A DNA stretch of 64,000 nt from an uncultured Bacteriovoracaceae bacterium (GTDB lineage Bacteria; Bdellovibrionota; Bacteriovoracia; Bacteriovoracales; Bacteriovoracaceae). The position numbers and the translations under genes were made by a program. Shown in pieces: positions 33,443 through 41,349 of the stretch; position 1 is the first letter of the stretch, and each line of letters begins with the position of its first letter. The notes beneath the pieces were generated by a model, which ran no database searches, had not been told where the DNA came from, and saw nothing but the letters and a program-made list of their open reading frames with translations. Location of the stretch: positions 210,336-274,335 of the forward strand of contig CALHBF010000015.1 of NCBI GenBank assembly GCA_937931205.1. Direction: 5' to 3'.

Positions 33443-34582
33443 ATGAACGATTTTCAAAAAGAATTAACGTCTAGTTTAGAAAAATACTGTGAAGCGGCGA
33501 TTGAACCTCATATGGAACACGATGATGCCGAAGGAACATTTCGTCTTGAAATGTTTCAAGGCTTAGGTGAATACGGCGTAACTGGAATGACTCAACCTGA
33601 AGAATATGGTGGAGCTGGCCTGTCTTATCAGGACTACTGTTACGCTCTAGAGACAATCGCAAAAACTTCTGTTCCTTATGCTGTGACCATTTCAGTTTCA
33701 TCAATGACTCAAACTATTCTTAAAGAATTTGGAAATCAAAAACAGAAAGAAACTTATCTTCCGGCACTAACTAGTGGCCAGGAAATTGGAGCTTTTGCTC
33801 TTTCTGAATCTCATGCTGGTTCAGATGCAGCTAGCCTCAAGACAACGGCTAAAAAAGTTGATGGCGGTTATGTTCTTAATGGTACAAAAATGTGGATCAC
33901 TTCTGGTGGAGTGGCCAAAACTTATATTGTCATGGCAAGAACTGGCGGAGCTGGAGCGAAGGGCGTATCTGCTTTCATCGTGACAGATGGGATGGCCGGA
34001 TTCTCATATGGCAAAGCTGAAAAGAAAATGGGTTGGAAAACAAGTCCTACTCGTGAATTAGTATTTGAAAATTGTTTTGTTCCTGATGAGAATCTTCTTT
34101 TAGAAGAAGGCAAAGGTTTTAATGTTGCCATGGGCGGACTTGATCGTGGTCGCGTTGCCATTGCTTCAATTGCTGTTGGTTGCGCACAACGTGCCCTTGA
34201 TGAAGCTATTCGCTACGCTCTTGGACGCCAACAATTCAATCAACCTATTTTTGATTTTCAAGGTCTTCAGTTCATGATTGCCGATATGGCACTTGAAGTT
34301 GAAGCAAGTCGTCTGATGGTTCAACAAGCAGCACTTTCACTTGATAACGGGAAGCCAAATTCAAAGCTTTGTTCTATGGCCAAACTTAAGGCGACAGACA
34401 CAGCAATGAAGGTTACAACGGATGCAGTACAAATCCTTGGTGGGGTTGGTTACACTTCTGAATATCCTGTTGAACGCTTCATGAGAGATGCAAAAGTTCT
34501 GCAAATTGTTGAGGGAACTAACCAGATTCAAAAAGTAGTTATCGCTCGCCATCTTCGAAAGGAATACGAAGCCCATGCTTAA
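33443..34582 (+). CDS. Acyl-CoA dehydrogenase
   Basis: Second FAD-dependent acyl-CoA dehydrogenase in the operon, 379 aa. This one keeps the catalytic Glu in the C-terminal motif (IVEGTNQIQ), as in short- and medium-chain enzymes. FAD and substrate blocks include GAFALSESHAGSDAASL, KMWITSGG and QILGGVGYTSEYPVERFMRD. Electrons would go to an electron-transfer flavoprotein, which is not in the window. Its end overlaps pgi by 8 bases. Confidence 0.9.
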   Translation: MNDFQKELTSSLEKYCEAAIEPHMEHDDAEGTFRLEMFQGLGEYGVTGMTQPEEYGGAGLSYQDYCYALETIAKTSVPYAVTISVSSMTQTILKEFGNQKQKETYLPALTSGQEIGAFALSESHAGSDAASLKTTAKKVDGGYVLNGTKMWITSGGVAKTYIVMARTGGAGAKGVSAFIVTDGMAGFSYGKAEKKMGWKTSPTRELVFENCFVPDENLLLEEGKGFNVAMGGLDRGRVAIASIAVGCAQRALDEAIRYALGRQQFNQPIFDFQGLQFMIADMALEVEASRLMVQQAALSLDNGKPNSKLCSMAKLKATDTAMKVTTDAVQILGGVGYTSEYPVERFMRDAKVLQIVEGTNQIQKVVIARHLRKEYEAHA

Positions 34583-35813
34583 TTGGAATATTCGATCCCA
34601 ATTCAATACAGCTCTTTCTTCTGATGAATTCAGAACTATTTCGCAAGAGTATCAACAAACGATAAACTCTTCTGAGTTTGGCTTTTTCTATCTTCCTGAG
34701 AACAAAAATCTCATCAGTGAGGCTAAAAAAGCTTATCAGCAGTTTGCTCATAAAAAGTATTTCATTCATATTGGAATCGGCGGATCAGCTCTTGGAGCTG
34801 AAATGCTTATCCGCGGTCTCGGAAAAAAAACGCAGACTCAATTTATTATCATCAACAATATTGATCCTGATGATTTTCAACAAAAAATTGAAAACATTAA
34901 TTTAAAAGAAGCAGTTATCTATGTTGTTTCAAAATCTGGAACAACAGCAGAAACAACCGCTGCTTTAAATATCTTCTCAAACCTTCTTAAAAAGGAAGGA
35001 GTAACAGAGAACGAATTCAAAAACTATTTTGTTTTCTGTACTGACCCGGTTGCTGGAGATCTTCGCGCACTCTCAAAAAAATGGGGTGCTTGTGCACTAG
35101 AAATTCCTTCAAACATAGGCGGAAGATTCTCTGTTCTCACGGGAGTTGGTCTATTTCCTTCTCTCTTCTTTGGTATCAACGTTGATGACCTACTCAGAGG
35201 TGCACAGGATGTCATGAAACATCTCTCGCTCCCTGAACATTCAAAAAACTTCTACCAATGCGGAGCTTTCTTTAAAGCTCTTCATGATAAAGGCTACACC
35301 CAAACAGTGATGATGCCCTACTCTTCTCTTCTAAAGGAGTACTCAGCTTGGTTTACCCAACTTTGGGCCGAGAGTCTTGGTAAGGAAGGCAAAGGCTTAA
35401 CGCCTATTCCAGCATACGGGGCCACTGATCAGCATTCCCAAGTTCAGCTCTTCATGGAAGGGCCAAATGACAAGGTACTGGTCTTAATCGAAGTAGAAAA
35501 ATTTCGTCATGATTTCGCCCTAAAATCGGACCTCGAAGGCTCTAGTGCTCAAAAGCTATCTGCTTTCAGTTTAGCCGAGTTAATGAAGGCCGAATTTGAA
35601 GGAACTCTGGCCGCTCTCAACGAAAATAAGCGCCCAGTGGTTCATCTAAAAATTAATCAGTTAGACGCCTATTCCATGGGTCAACTTATCTTATTTGCCG
35701 AATGTCTGACCGTTCTTGTTGGGCAACTCCTTAAAGTTAATCCATTTAACCAGCCAGGAGTAGAAGCAGGCAAAAAATATGCCTTCCAATGGTTAAAAAG
35801 CTTGAGAGATTAG
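34575..35813 (+). CDS. pgi: Glucose-6-phosphate isomerase
   Basis: Interconverts glucose 6-phosphate and fructose 6-phosphate, 412 aa, the shorter bacterial form. Visible blocks are IGIGGSALGAE (phosphate region), SKSGTTAETTAALN (SIS-domain phosphate loop), SNIGGRFSVLTGVG (signature 1), and NPFNQPGVEAGKKYAF (signature 2 with the catalytic Lys). The ATG lies inside the end of the dehydrogenase gene, 8 bases before its stop, without a strong Shine-Dalgarno, so it depends on coupling. No terminator is evident between it and the next gene, which has its own promoter. Confidence 0.92.
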   Translation: MLNWNIRSQFNTALSSDEFRTISQEYQQTINSSEFGFFYLPENKNLISEAKKAYQQFAHKKYFIHIGIGGSALGAEMLIRGLGKKTQTQFIIINNIDPDDFQQKIENINLKEAVIYVVSKSGTTAETTAALNIFSNLLKKEGVTENEFKNYFVFCTDPVAGDLRALSKKWGACALEIPSNIGGRFSVLTGVGLFPSLFFGINVDDLLRGAQDVMKHLSLPEHSKNFYQCGAFFKALHDKGYTQTVMMPYSSLLKEYSAWFTQLWAESLGKEGKGLTPIPAYGATDQHSQVQLFMEGPNDKVLVLIEVEKFRHDFALKSDLEGSSAQKLSAFSLAELMKAEFEGTLAALNENKRPVVHLKINQLDAYSMGQLILFAECLTVLVGQLLKVNPFNQPGVEAGKKYAFQWLKSLRD

Positions 35814-35833
35814 CCGATAAGCTTTTAAGTACC

Positions 35834-35862
35834 TTGCTCAAAATGGCCGGTACACCTAAAAT
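35834..35862 (+). promoter_or_regulatory. Possible promoter of the FHA-GGDEF gene
   Basis: TTGCTC (35834-35839) and TAAAAT (35857-35862) are 17 bases apart in the 96-base gap after pgi. The -10 box is good and the -35 weak. The start would be near 35869, about 40 bases before the ATG. Confidence 0.45.
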
Positions 35863-35909
35863 ACTACTTTAAGCCATTGCAAGTGCATAAATAAGATATC
35901 GGAGAAATC

Positions 35910-36818
35910 ATGGGTAGCGATAATTCCACAATTGTCATCACAGACATTAGAAAGGCCTTAGCAGCTGCTGAAGACGAAGCTAAGCAAAAGCCTGCTTGTC
36001 TTCTTGTTGTGGGCGGAGAACTGAATGGTTCAATCTACAATCTCCTACCAGGTGATACCGTTTTAGGAAGAAATCCTGACTGTGCTATCTCTCTTGATTT
36101 CCATGGTGTTTCTCGTCGCCACTTCTCTATTCACACGAGCGAAGGCGAAGTTATTCTCGCTGACCTTGGATCTGCGAATGGTACTTATTTAAATAATCAA
36201 AAAGTTGATAAAGCAGTTACTTTGAAAAAAGGTGACGTCATAAAAATTGGGGCCATTGCTCTTAAGTATCTTCCAAAGGGTGATCCTGAAAGACTTACTT
36301 ATGACAAGCTGTTAGAAGAGGCCAATACTGATGGGCTTACGAAGTGCTACAACAAGAAGTACTTCAATGAATCCATTGAGCTTGAAGTAAAAAAATGTAA
36401 AGTCACTGGTAAACCAATGACTCTTATTGTTTTTGACTTAGATCATTTTAAAAAACTAAACGATACTTACGGACACGATGCCGGTGACTATGTTCTCAAA
36501 GAAAAAGCTCGCCTAATTCGTGAACAAGGTATTCGCCAAGGCGATACCTTCGCTCGTTATGGTGGTGAGGAATTCTGTATTCTTCTCCCTAATACTAATC
36601 TTAAACAAGGTTTTGAGATCGCTGAGCGTTTAAGAAACCTTGTCGCGAAACACGAGTTTATCTACGATGGTAAACGTCTTCCTGTTACGGCCTCTATCGG
36701 TATTGCCGATTACCGCCAAGGTGTAAACACTGGAACAGATCTTTTCAAAAGAGCTGACTCTGCCGTTTATGCTTCTAAAGAAGGTGGCCGAAATCAAGTG
36801 AACTTTTTTAAGGCCTAG
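35910..36818 (+). CDS. dgcB: FHA-GGDEF diguanylate cyclase, DgcB-like
   Basis: Makes cyclic di-GMP from two GTP; soluble, 302 aa. An FHA phosphothreonine-binding domain spans about 33-120 (LGRN with R54, S68-R69, and N90 in SANGTYL). The GGDEF domain spans about 135-300. The active loop is GGEEF (218-222), and an inhibitory RxxD site (R209-Q-G-D212) stands exactly five residues before it, so product feedback is expected. The N-terminus carries Thr residues (STIVITD), like the tail that the FHA domain of Bdellovibrio DgcB binds when phosphorylated. GGAG is 5 bases before the ATG. Followed by mutL with no gap. Confidence 0.85.
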   Translation: MGSDNSTIVITDIRKALAAAEDEAKQKPACLLVVGGELNGSIYNLLPGDTVLGRNPDCAISLDFHGVSRRHFSIHTSEGEVILADLGSANGTYLNNQKVDKAVTLKKGDVIKIGAIALKYLPKGDPERLTYDKLLEEANTDGLTKCYNKKYFNESIELEVKKCKVTGKPMTLIVFDLDHFKKLNDTYGHDAGDYVLKEKARLIREQGIRQGDTFARYGGEEFCILLPNTNLKQGFEIAERLRNLVAKHEFIYDGKRLPVTASIGIADYRQGVNTGTDLFKRADSAVYASKEGGRNQVNFFKA

Positions 36819-38447
36819 ATGCTCACGACTCCTAAGATTGACCTTCTTCCCGAGCATCTCATCGACCAGATCAAGGCCGGTGAGATTATTGAGAGACCAG
36901 GCAATCTTTTAAAGGAGATCCTTGAGAACTCTGTCGATGCAGGTTCAACCAAAATTGAGCTTATTCTCAAAAACAACGGTCTGGATTTTATCTCACTAAA
37001 AGATAATGGCCATGGAATGAACTTTGATGATCTTCCACTCGCCTTCTCTCGTCATGCTACTTCAAAGATTAGTCGCTTCGAAGATCTCTATCAGCTTCAC
37101 ACTTTCGGCTTTCGTGGAGAAGCACTTGCTTCAATCAGCGCCATTTCAAAACTTCAGTGTATTTCTTATACTTTGAGTGAACCTGAAGGTTCTGAAATAC
37201 GTATTGAAGGCGGACAAACGGTAGGACATTCTCGTCGCATGAGCGCTAGGGAGCCTGGGACTGAATTAATTATTCAAGACCTCTTCTTCAACACTCCTGC
37301 TCGTCTTAAATTCATTCAATCACAAAACTCAGAAAAACAATTCCTCAAACGCGTGATTTACTCTTTTGTTCTTTCGCATCCTGAAATTGAATTTCATTTA
37401 AAATTCGATGAAGCAGAAAAAGAAATTTACCTCCAAGCTCCTTCAATCCTTGAAAGGATTAAAGATCTTGTTCCTAAAGTTAGCCTAACAAGTATTCTTC
37501 ATAGTGAACGAAGCTATGATTCTAATGTCTTTTCAATTTATCTTGTTCCCGCTCAATACAAAACGCCGGTTAAATTCCAATACACTTTCATCAACGGCCG
37601 TCTTGTTACTGATAAACAGTATCCTCGTATTATCTCGAATGCTCTCATCTCCGCTTTTGGCCATGATGAGTTTTACTATCTTAGCTTCTTTGATATTCCA
37701 ACTGACCATATTGATGTCAACGTTCATCCGACTAAGACATTAATTAAGATATTCGATCAATCCAAGGTTATTTCACTAGCAACTTCCACTATTAAAGATT
37801 TAAAAAATAATGAGAAGGTGCAAGCTCCAAGAAGTGACTTTGCTCCACATCCAGAGCAATCAATAAACCAAGAAGTTCCTCAGAATTTCTTTGGACATTT
37901 AGATTTCAAACAAGATCTAGTCAGTGGACGTCAGGAATATAATATGGAGGGAATCTTCTCTCCGCACCGTACTGCTTTAGATGAATCAGGTCTTGCTCAC
38001 CTCATCTGGATCAATGGTTTCTTTATTAAGAATATTGAATCCACTTATATTGCTTTTAGTGCGCAAAAATTAATTGAACAATTTGTGCTAAAGATGATGA
38101 AGACTTCAACACCCACTCTCCCATTACTGGTCAGTGAGCCTTTTGATAAGAATGGCATTCACTTAGATTCTCTTGAAAATCTGTCACGAGCTGGGGCAGA
38201 ATTCGATCTTCTTGGCGGAACAACTTATGTTCTTCGAGGTATTCCTGAATGGATGAATGGTTTTCCTCTTAAAGAAATTATCAGTACTATTATCTATAGA
38301 AAGTCTTTCAAAGATATCCTAATTAATGATCAGGATTGGTCTAGCTCTACTTGGACAGACATGATAAATCAATTCAGCATCACTGAACTTTACGAGTTAA
38401 AAGTGGCCGCTAATCTGGAAAACTTATTGAAGGAAAAACTCTGGTGA
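36819..38447 (+). CDS. mutL: DNA mismatch repair protein MutL, without endonuclease motif
   Basis: ATP-dependent coordinator of mismatch repair, 542 aa. The N-terminal GHKL ATPase is intact: IKAGEIIERPGNLLKEILEN, ENSVDAG, DNGHGM, RHATSKI and GFRGEALASIS. The C-terminal dimerisation domain is present, but where endonuclease-type MutL has DQHAxxER, this protein reads IAFSAQKLIEQF, so the latent nuclease is absent. Such MutL proteins normally work with MutH or another nicking enzyme; none is seen here. The ATG follows the dgcB stop directly and the end overlaps miaA by 4 bases. Confidence 0.92.
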   Translation: MLTTPKIDLLPEHLIDQIKAGEIIERPGNLLKEILENSVDAGSTKIELILKNNGLDFISLKDNGHGMNFDDLPLAFSRHATSKISRFEDLYQLHTFGFRGEALASISAISKLQCISYTLSEPEGSEIRIEGGQTVGHSRRMSAREPGTELIIQDLFFNTPARLKFIQSQNSEKQFLKRVIYSFVLSHPEIEFHLKFDEAEKEIYLQAPSILERIKDLVPKVSLTSILHSERSYDSNVFSIYLVPAQYKTPVKFQYTFINGRLVTDKQYPRIISNALISAFGHDEFYYLSFFDIPTDHIDVNVHPTKTLIKIFDQSKVISLATSTIKDLKNNEKVQAPRSDFAPHPEQSINQEVPQNFFGHLDFKQDLVSGRQEYNMEGIFSPHRTALDESGLAHLIWINGFFIKNIESTYIAFSAQKLIEQFVLKMMKTSTPTLPLLVSEPFDKNGIHLDSLENLSRAGAEFDLLGGTTYVLRGIPEWMNGFPLKEIISTIIYRKSFKDILINDQDWSSSTWTDMINQFSITELYELKVAANLENLLKEKLW

Positions 38448-39382
38448 AAGTTATTGTCGTCTCAGGTCCAACTGCCTGCGGTAAAACAAAAGTGGCCATA
38501 GATCTGGCAGAAAAGTTTAATGCCGAAGTTGTTAACTTTGATTCACTTCTTCTCTATCAAGAAATCAGCATCGGTACGGCCAAACCGACTCCCCATGAAA
38601 TGAGAGGAATTCCTCATCATATGGTCAGTGTGGCAAGCATTGCGCATCCGATGAATGCTTCTGAATATGCCAAGCATGCTCTTCCCATCATCTTAGAAAT
38701 CTTAGCAAGAAATAAAAATGTTATTCTCACTGGTGGATCAGGTTTTTATCTGCAAGCACTTTTAAAAGGCATGTATGACTCACCTACCACTCCTGCTTAT
38801 ATTCTCAAAAAATCTGAAGATCTCTATGAGCAAGAAGGGATTACTCCCTTTCTTGAAATTCTAAAGATCTCTGATCTTGCGAGTTTTAAAATGTATCATG
38901 AAAATGATCATTATCGCGTTCGACGTGCAGTCGAGCATTTCTGGACTCATGGCACTCCTTTGTCCCAGGCCCGCTCTCAAAAAGATGAAGAAAATGAGGT
39001 CCTCACCCAAGGAAATATTCATGGCTGGGATCTTCTTCATATCTATTTAAACATCCCGCGAGAAGAGCATTTCCAGATCATTCAGAGTAGAACACTGCTC
39101 ATGCTACAAGATGGGCTTCTTGATGAAGTGCGCTCACTTCTTAACTCTAAGTTTACTGGCCTTGAAAAACCTTTGCAGTCAATTGGTTATAAAGAAAGTC
39201 TTGAATACATTCGGGGTGAAATTACCAGTGTTGAGGATTTAATAGAACGGATCAACATCTCTACCAGACAGCTGGCAAAATCTCAGAGGACTTGGTTTAA
39301 CAGAGATAAAGAGAAGTTTGAATTTCACCCACTCTCCCAAAGAGAAGAACTCTTTAAGAAAGTGAGTGAGTTTTTAGAATAA
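38444..39382 (+). CDS. miaA: tRNA dimethylallyltransferase
   Basis: Adds a dimethylallyl group to A37 of tRNAs that read codons starting with U. The protein has 312 aa. P-loop GPTACGKT (6-13), catalytic Asp in NFDSLLLYQ, IGTAKPT, and LTGGSGFYLQAL are conserved, and IGYKESLEY and STRQLAKSQRTWF complete the family pattern. The start is a GTG at 38444 that overlaps the mutL stop (GTGA), as mutL-miaA linkage is common in bacteria. The stop abuts the convergent peroxidase gene with no spacer. Confidence 0.93.
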   Translation: MKVIVVSGPTACGKTKVAIDLAEKFNAEVVNFDSLLLYQEISIGTAKPTPHEMRGIPHHMVSVASIAHPMNASEYAKHALPIILEILARNKNVILTGGSGFYLQALLKGMYDSPTTPAYILKKSEDLYEQEGITPFLEILKISDLASFKMYHENDHYRVRRAVEHFWTHGTPLSQARSQKDEENEVLTQGNIHGWDLLHIYLNIPREEHFQIIQSRTLLMLQDGLLDEVRSLLNSKFTGLEKPLQSIGYKESLEYIRGEITSVEDLIERINISTRQLAKSQRTWFNRDKEKFEFHPLSQREELFKKVSEFLE

Positions 39383-40411
39383 TTACTCGAGATCAATTAG
39401 AGTTGTATTCGGAGTTCTTGGAAGCATTGGCATTGTTTGAACTGGGAACTCACCAGTTAGTGCATTTAAGAATGCCACGATGTCTTCAACTTGACCTTTC
39501 TTAAGATCCAAACCAAGCTGAGCTTTTGCCATTACACGAACGGCCTCATCAAGAGTTTTTACTTTACCATTGTGGAAGTACGGAGCTGTAAGAGCAATGT
39601 TTCTCCAAGTTGGAACACGCCAGTGGTTCTTATCTTCATCTTTCTTAGTCACATCATAACGACCAAGGTCTGCCATAATGTCATACTTCTTATCAAATTC
39701 AGAACCAGGAATTTGTGGGAATGGCTGATAGTGACCTTCACCCATTTTGAAACCATCACCGGCGAAATTCACACCATTGTGGCATGATGTACAGCCGATC
39801 TCTTCAACAAGTTTCATTCCTTTAATCTGCTGAGCAGTCATCGCCTTCTTGTCACCTTTCATATATTTATCAAATGGTGAGTTCGGAGTGATAAGAGTTC
39901 TCTCATATGAAGCAATTGCTTTCGCGACATTATCAATTGTGATCTTTCTATCTTTCGGGAAAACTTTTTTGAAAGCATCAACGTAACCAGGAATTTGCTG
40001 AATTCTTGAAACAACAAGCTTGTGATCTGGCATTGCCATCTCAACTGGATTTGTCATTGGCCCTTTTGATTGAGCTTCCAAGCTTGGTTCGCGTCCGTCC
40101 CAAAATTGAACAGTCATATAAGCTGAGTTCCAAACAGTTGGTGAACCACGCCCACCACGCTTACCTTGAACACCTGCTCCAAATGAGCGCATATCAGCAC
40201 CATCGGCCATTACGTTATGGCATGTGTTACAAGAAATCGTTCCATCAAGAGAGATTCTTGGATCAAAATAAAGCATTTTACCAAGTTCGATTTTTTCTGG
40301 TGTTTGAGGATTATCTTTTGGAATTTCTGGTTGATCTGGTAGTGCCTTAAATTGAGCATAGGCATTAAAGCCGCCCAGCATGGCCACGATCATTAAGCTT
40401 TTTCTTAGCAT
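39383..40411 (-). CDS. Di-haem cytochrome c peroxidase (CcpA/MauG family)
   Basis: Periplasmic enzyme of 342 aa that reduces hydrogen peroxide with electrons from cytochrome c. The signal peptide ends near GFNAYAQ. Two haem c sites are visible: C61-N-T-C-H65 and C207-T-S-C-H211. Other family marks are RGSPTVWNSAYM, FWDGREPSLEAQ and RVPTWRNIALTAPYFHNG. It lies divergent from the PEP synthase regulator gene, with an inverted repeat between them, and convergent with miaA. Confidence 0.92.
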   Translation of the reverse strand: MLRKSLMIVAMLGGFNAYAQFKALPDQPEIPKDNPQTPEKIELGKMLYFDPRISLDGTISCNTCHNVMADGADMRSFGAGVQGKRGGRGSPTVWNSAYMTVQFWDGREPSLEAQSKGPMTNPVEMAMPDHKLVVSRIQQIPGYVDAFKKVFPKDRKITIDNVAKAIASYERTLITPNSPFDKYMKGDKKAMTAQQIKGMKLVEEIGCTSCHNGVNFAGDGFKMGEGHYQPFPQIPGSEFDKKYDIMADLGRYDVTKKDEDKNHWRVPTWRNIALTAPYFHNGKVKTLDEAVRVMAKAQLGLDLKKGQVEDIVAFLNALTGEFPVQTMPMLPRTPNTTLIDLE

Positions 40412-40445
40412 TTCTACTCCCTATTAGGTTATGATGTTGTTGCTC

Positions 40446-40461
40446 TGGTATTTTAATACCA
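40446..40461. promoter_or_regulatory. Inverted repeat between divergent genes, next to a TATAAT box
   Basis: TGGTATT (40446-40452) and AATACCA (40455-40461) are perfect arms with a 2-base spacer. Directly beside them, ATTATA at 40462-40467 reads TATAAT on the minus strand, so the repeat would cover the transcription start of the peroxidase gene. It is a good place for a redox-responsive repressor. No protein can be named. Confidence 0.45.
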
Positions 40462-40488
40462 ATTATAGCTCTAGAAAATAGCAGAAAC

Positions 40489-41349
40489 ATGATTATGATC
40501 AATGATAAGTTAAAAGTTGTGGTTATTTCTGATGGAACCGGTGAAACGGCTTCATCAATTACCCGTGCGGCGATGGCCCAATTCCCTGATAAAGAAATCT
40601 TTTTCACAAGATATAAAAATATTCGTACGAAAGAGCAGATTGATGCCATTTTCCAAGAAGCGGCTATTCACCACGATATCGTGATCTACACCATCGTTTC
40701 TGTTCAATTGCGCCAGTATATTGCTGAACTCTCTAAAAGAGATCACGTTCGCTCAGTTGACGTTATGGGTCCACTACTAACGACTTTTTCTAACTTCTTT
40801 GAAGCTGAGCCTGAATATAAACCAGGGCTTCTTCACCAAGTAAACGACAACTATTTTAATCGAGTTGCGGCCATTGAGTTCACACTAAACCATGATGATG
40901 GACGTAACATGAGTTCTTTGGATGAAGCCGATGTTATTCTTGTGGGAATCTCACGTACTTCAAAAACTCCTCTCTCAATGTATCTTTCTCTTGAGGGTAT
41001 CAAAGTGGTTAACGTTCCCATTGTGATGGGCGTTGAATTGCCAGAAAAACTTTTTCAAATTGATCAAAGAAAAATTTTTGGATTAACCATTGAGCCCGAA
41101 GCTCTCTTTCAAATCAGAAAGAACCGCTTATCTCGTTTAGGACTTTCAAAAGATGAGGGTGACTATGCAGATATGAGCAAAGTTCATGAAGAGATTGAAT
41201 GGGCGACTAAGATTTTCTCTGAGAACAAACGCTGGCCAGTGTTTAATGTGACTGGAAAAGCCTTGGAAGAAACTGCTGCTGAAATTTTAAAGCTTCTCAA
41301 TATGAGAAAGGTAAACCGCTTCAAGCAATCGAAGCGGTTTGAAGATTAA
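40489..41349 (+). CDS. ppsR: Pyruvate,phosphate dikinase / PEP synthase regulatory protein
   Basis: Bifunctional kinase/phosphorylase of the DUF299 family, 286 aa, that phosphorylates and dephosphorylates a Thr in PEP synthase or pyruvate,phosphate dikinase and so switches gluconeogenic PEP formation. Family blocks seen are VVVISDGTGETASSI, the P-loop ILVGISRTSKTPLSMYL, and GLTIEPEALFQIRKNRL. Its target enzyme is not in the window. The C-terminal tail contains a perfect 10-bp inverted repeat in the DNA. The stop abuts the convergent kinase gene. Confidence 0.88.
   Translation: MIMINDKLKVVVISDGTGETASSITRAAMAQFPDKEIFFTRYKNIRTKEQIDAIFQEAAIHHDIVIYTIVSVQLRQYIAELSKRDHVRSVDVMGPLLTTFSNFFEAEPEYKPGLLHQVNDNYFNRVAAIEFTLNHDDGRNMSSLDEADVILVGISRTSKTPLSMYLSLEGIKVVNVPIVMGVELPEKLFQIDQRKIFGLTIEPEALFQIRKNRLSRLGLSKDEGDYADMSKVHEEIEWATKIFSENKRWPVFNVTGKALEETAAEILKLLNMRKVNRFKQSKRFED

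Noticed and set aside
41313..41340. Perfect 10-bp inverted repeat at the end of ppsR
   Set aside because: No T run follows on either strand, and the arms lie inside the coding sequence for a Lys/Arg-rich tail. I could not support a terminator call.
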